Source: Enchytraeus crypticus (taxonomy: Eukaryota > Annelida > Clitellata > Enchytraeida > Enchytraeidae). From it: 64,000 nucleotides of DNA. The stretch's first letter is position 1; each line of letters opens with the position of its first letter. A program made the translations under genes and the position numbers. The notes under the pieces are model-generated. The model did no database searches. It saw only the letters and a program-made list of their open reading frames with translations, and was not told the DNA's origin. Shown piece after piece: positions 61,590 to 64,000 of the stretch. Location of the stretch: contig CAJHZI010000794.1 in assembly GCA_905160935.1 (NCBI GenBank), positions 3,487,501 through 3,551,500 of the forward strand, written 5' to 3'.

Positions 61590-62150
61590 GTAGGTACTCA
61601 CATGTTAAGCCTATTTTAAATTCTCTGCATTGGCTAAAGATTAAAGAGCGCATATATTGTGTAAGACAAAGTGCTCCCTAACCCTAACCTGGCCATAAGT
61701 CCAATATCACAACCGGACATAATTTTGTGTCTCACTTGATTAAAGTGATGCAGCCTGCTATTACTCGATCTTCTAAATTACCTACTCTTGTGAGACCTAG
61801 ATCACCTTCACGCTCTGAGCTATCTAATCGTTCTTTCCAGCATGCTGCACCGAAGATCTGGAATTCTCTTTCATCCAATCTTCGGAAAGCTTCATTTGAA
61901 TCAAATCGGCCTTTGCTTTCCTATGAGCAGTTCCATAGACAGTTGAAGACCTATCTTTTCCATCTCTTTTTTCCATCCTGTGACCATAAATTCCTTTATC
62001 TTTGGACATATTTTTTAATTTTTAAATTCGCACCGTTTTTGGACCTTCTTTTTGCTCACTGGCTTGGATTTGACTCAATGTTGCTTGATGTTATCATGAA
62101 CGCTATTAGCGCTCTAATTGTTGTTGTTGTTATTATTATAGGCTATAGAC
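61590..62150 (+). pseudogene. LINE pol C-terminus, decayed (CR1/L2/jockey-like)
   Basis: YSHVKPILNSLHWLKIKERI (about 61599-61660) and, after a break, FQHAAPKIWNSLSSNLRKAS with FHRQLKTYLF (61830-61965) are the typical end of a CR1/L2-type reverse transcriptase protein. A stop and a gap separate the parts. The 3' end with GTTGTTGTTATTATTATA recurs at 6556-6690. Confidence 0.75.
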
Positions 62151-62482
62151 AGCGTCAAGCAATTCCGTGAAAATTTAAAAAAGCGGTTCCTGAAGTTTTA
62201 AGATAAGCCTAAATATTCGAAAGCGGTCGAGATTACAGAAGACCTACAGAGTAAAATCTCGTTTATATTCACAGGGCTGGAGTAGCACGGATGTTATTGA
62301 TTTTTTAAACTGCAAATATATTAAACTTGAAATTATAGTGTGAGGATCAACCTGTGGCTGAATATTTCACTGTAATATGTGCGTTAGATGGACTCCAAGG
62401 AACAGAATCTGAAATCATATATTTCTTGGATTTTAAGATAGGTCGCCGTGGTCCCTAGACTCGCTACTGCTTAGAACTTTTT

Positions 62483-62661
62483 GAATGTCTCAATAGCGTA
62501 TGGGTAACGTCATGAAGTTCTAATGACAGATCCTGAGATGAATTTTCGAATCCCAGCCACGCTGATCTGAGAGTAAAATGAACTAAATTTCCTAACGCTT
62601 TAAACGTGTGGTATTAAGAAGTGAAAGATATCAACATAGTTGATCGTCTCACTATAATGAG
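62483..62661 (+). mobile_element. SINE-A copy with internal deletion
   Basis: The usual start (GTCTCAATAGCGTATGGGTA) and end (CACTATAATGAG) are present; bases around the B-box and the middle are deleted. Confidence 0.75.
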
Positions 62662-63216
62662 TGTTTGCAATGAAGATTAGCCTATGTGTGGTAACAACGC
62701 GAACTCTCGATTGTTAATTACACAGAATATTAATCTGATTACTATATCAGCTTTATTGTTACTACTACTATATATTACCAGAAGTTAAAGTGGGAATTGA
62801 GAGCAAGTGAAGCTGTCACAATTTCTGCCCCCAAACCCCCCCCCCCTTACAGGGTCCCTAGTATCTAATATGGATCCCCAGCTAACAGATGGACTCATTT
62901 TAGAGAAAACAACAGAGCCAGTGGAACGGAGTTTTCCATCATCGCCCCATTATTTTCAAAACTTCAGATAATTTACTATTAGTACCCTGATTGCTACCGA
63001 TTACTATTGTATTTTCAAGAGTCCTTGCACCGTTCTAAATGTGAACGAAAACATATTGAACATAATATTCTAACTTAGCCTAACTCCCAGGCCACGCAGC
63101 AATGGATAAACTGGAGTGATGTACTACAATTATTCTTTAAATTATTTGTAAAAGAAAATGGCAAAACGTAGGCCCTACAGCAATAGCGTTATTAGACTTT
63201 TAACTTTCAACAATTT

Positions 63217-63431
63217 CTAGATGCAACCTTTTTTACTTGAATATTCGATACTGTGCATATTTTGTTCTAGAATGTTCTCAAGTCTCTGAGATTCTGTGAC
63301 AATGGCGCTGCGGTATCTCTCAAGTTTGGCGGAGTGTTGAAGCAAGTGGGCTGCCGAATGACCGCTGTCCAGCAATGACCTCAGTGACCTTAGGAACTGG
63401 ACACATAGTGACGTCAGCTGAAGAACGACCG
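63217..63431 (-). CDS. Last exon of an unidentified - strand gene
   Basis: An open frame follows the acceptor tcatgcag (or ttcttcag 14 bases on) and stops at TAG 63219-63217. It reads VVLQLTSLCVQFLRSLRSLL and AKLERYRSAIVTESQRLENI, a helical leucine-rich stretch. Its GC content is higher than that of its surroundings, like the true exons here. I do not recognise the family. The rest of the gene should lie right of the window. Confidence 0.5.
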
Positions 63432-63475
63432 CTGCATGAGCAAATATAAACAAATTTATAGTATATATAGTATAC

Positions 63476-63477
<2 letters not shown>

Positions 63478-63535
<58 letters not shown>

Positions 63536-63684
63536 ATGTATATATAATGTATATATATATATATATATATATATAATGTATAATATATAATATAAATATA
63601 TATATATATATATATACATGTATGTATAGATAATATATATTATATATAATATATATATATATACTGTATATATACTATATATAT

Positions 63685-63747
<63 letters not shown>

Positions 63748-63748
63748 G
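63478..63748. repeat. TA microsatellite, 270 bp
   Basis: (TA)n with TATAATGTATA and TGTATGTATAG interruptions, 47 bases upstream (in gene sense) of the unidentified - strand exon. Confidence 0.95.
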
Positions 63749-64000
63749 TATAGTAATTTTATATTTACAAAAAAAATTAATCTTAAAATCCGTAAAAACG
63801 TGAATTGCAGAACCAATCTTTTCTATCATTCACCAATCATTGGCAGAATAAAGTAAAAAGGAAAATTCAATAAAGGCCTATATAGTAGTCTAAAATTCAA
63901 ATTAAGTGTCAGAAAAGGGGCTTTACTATATGGTTAATTAATTATTTTTACTAAAAAAATCAGTCAATAGGATCGTTTTCGTGCAGATTTCTACTGTATT

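Larger units (their letters stand above)
59264..63216. other. PIP5K 5' region and flank to the next gene
   Basis: It must contain the PIP5K 5' UTR exon and promoter, neither of which I could place. It holds a TA microsatellite (59570-59682), two SINE-A copies, a LINE remnant (61590-62150) and a C-run (62829-62848). Confidence 0.5.

Overview
The window is nuclear DNA from an invertebrate animal. It has spliced genes with GT-AG introns and conserved metazoan protein families, it is AT-rich, and it is crowded with tRNA-derived SINEs, microsatellites and minisatellites. Nothing fixes the species. A marine deuterostome such as a tunicate is a guess only.

Two convergent genes fill most of it. On the + strand, 1860-25543 holds 23 exons of a DCC/neogenin-type netrin/RGM receptor: the end of Ig1, Ig2-4, six fibronectin III domains, a transmembrane helix, and a cytoplasmic tail with the conserved P1 and P3 motifs. 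The start of the gene lies left of the window. On the - strand, 59257-38090 holds 18 coding exons of a type I phosphatidylinositol-4-phosphate 5-kinase, predicted at 705 residues. Every junction in both genes keeps reading phase.

Between the two 3' ends (25544-38089) no third gene is visible, only repeats. Intron 12 of the kinase gene carries an antisense non-LTR retrotransposon (44612-49662) with reverse transcriptase, a zinc knuckle, a PD-(D/E)XK-like endonuclease and an unexplained C-terminal extension of about 600 residues. Right of the kinase start are SINEs, a decayed LINE pol end and, at 63217-63431, the likely last exon of another - strand gene.

The most unusual signal is that tandem repeats have copied exon/intron junctions into the introns. 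Five copies of one acceptor precede neogenin exon 20, six copies of one acceptor precede kinase exon 12, and about 28 donor-like copies follow kinase exon 17. In each case the copy that keeps the reading frame is the one touching the exon.
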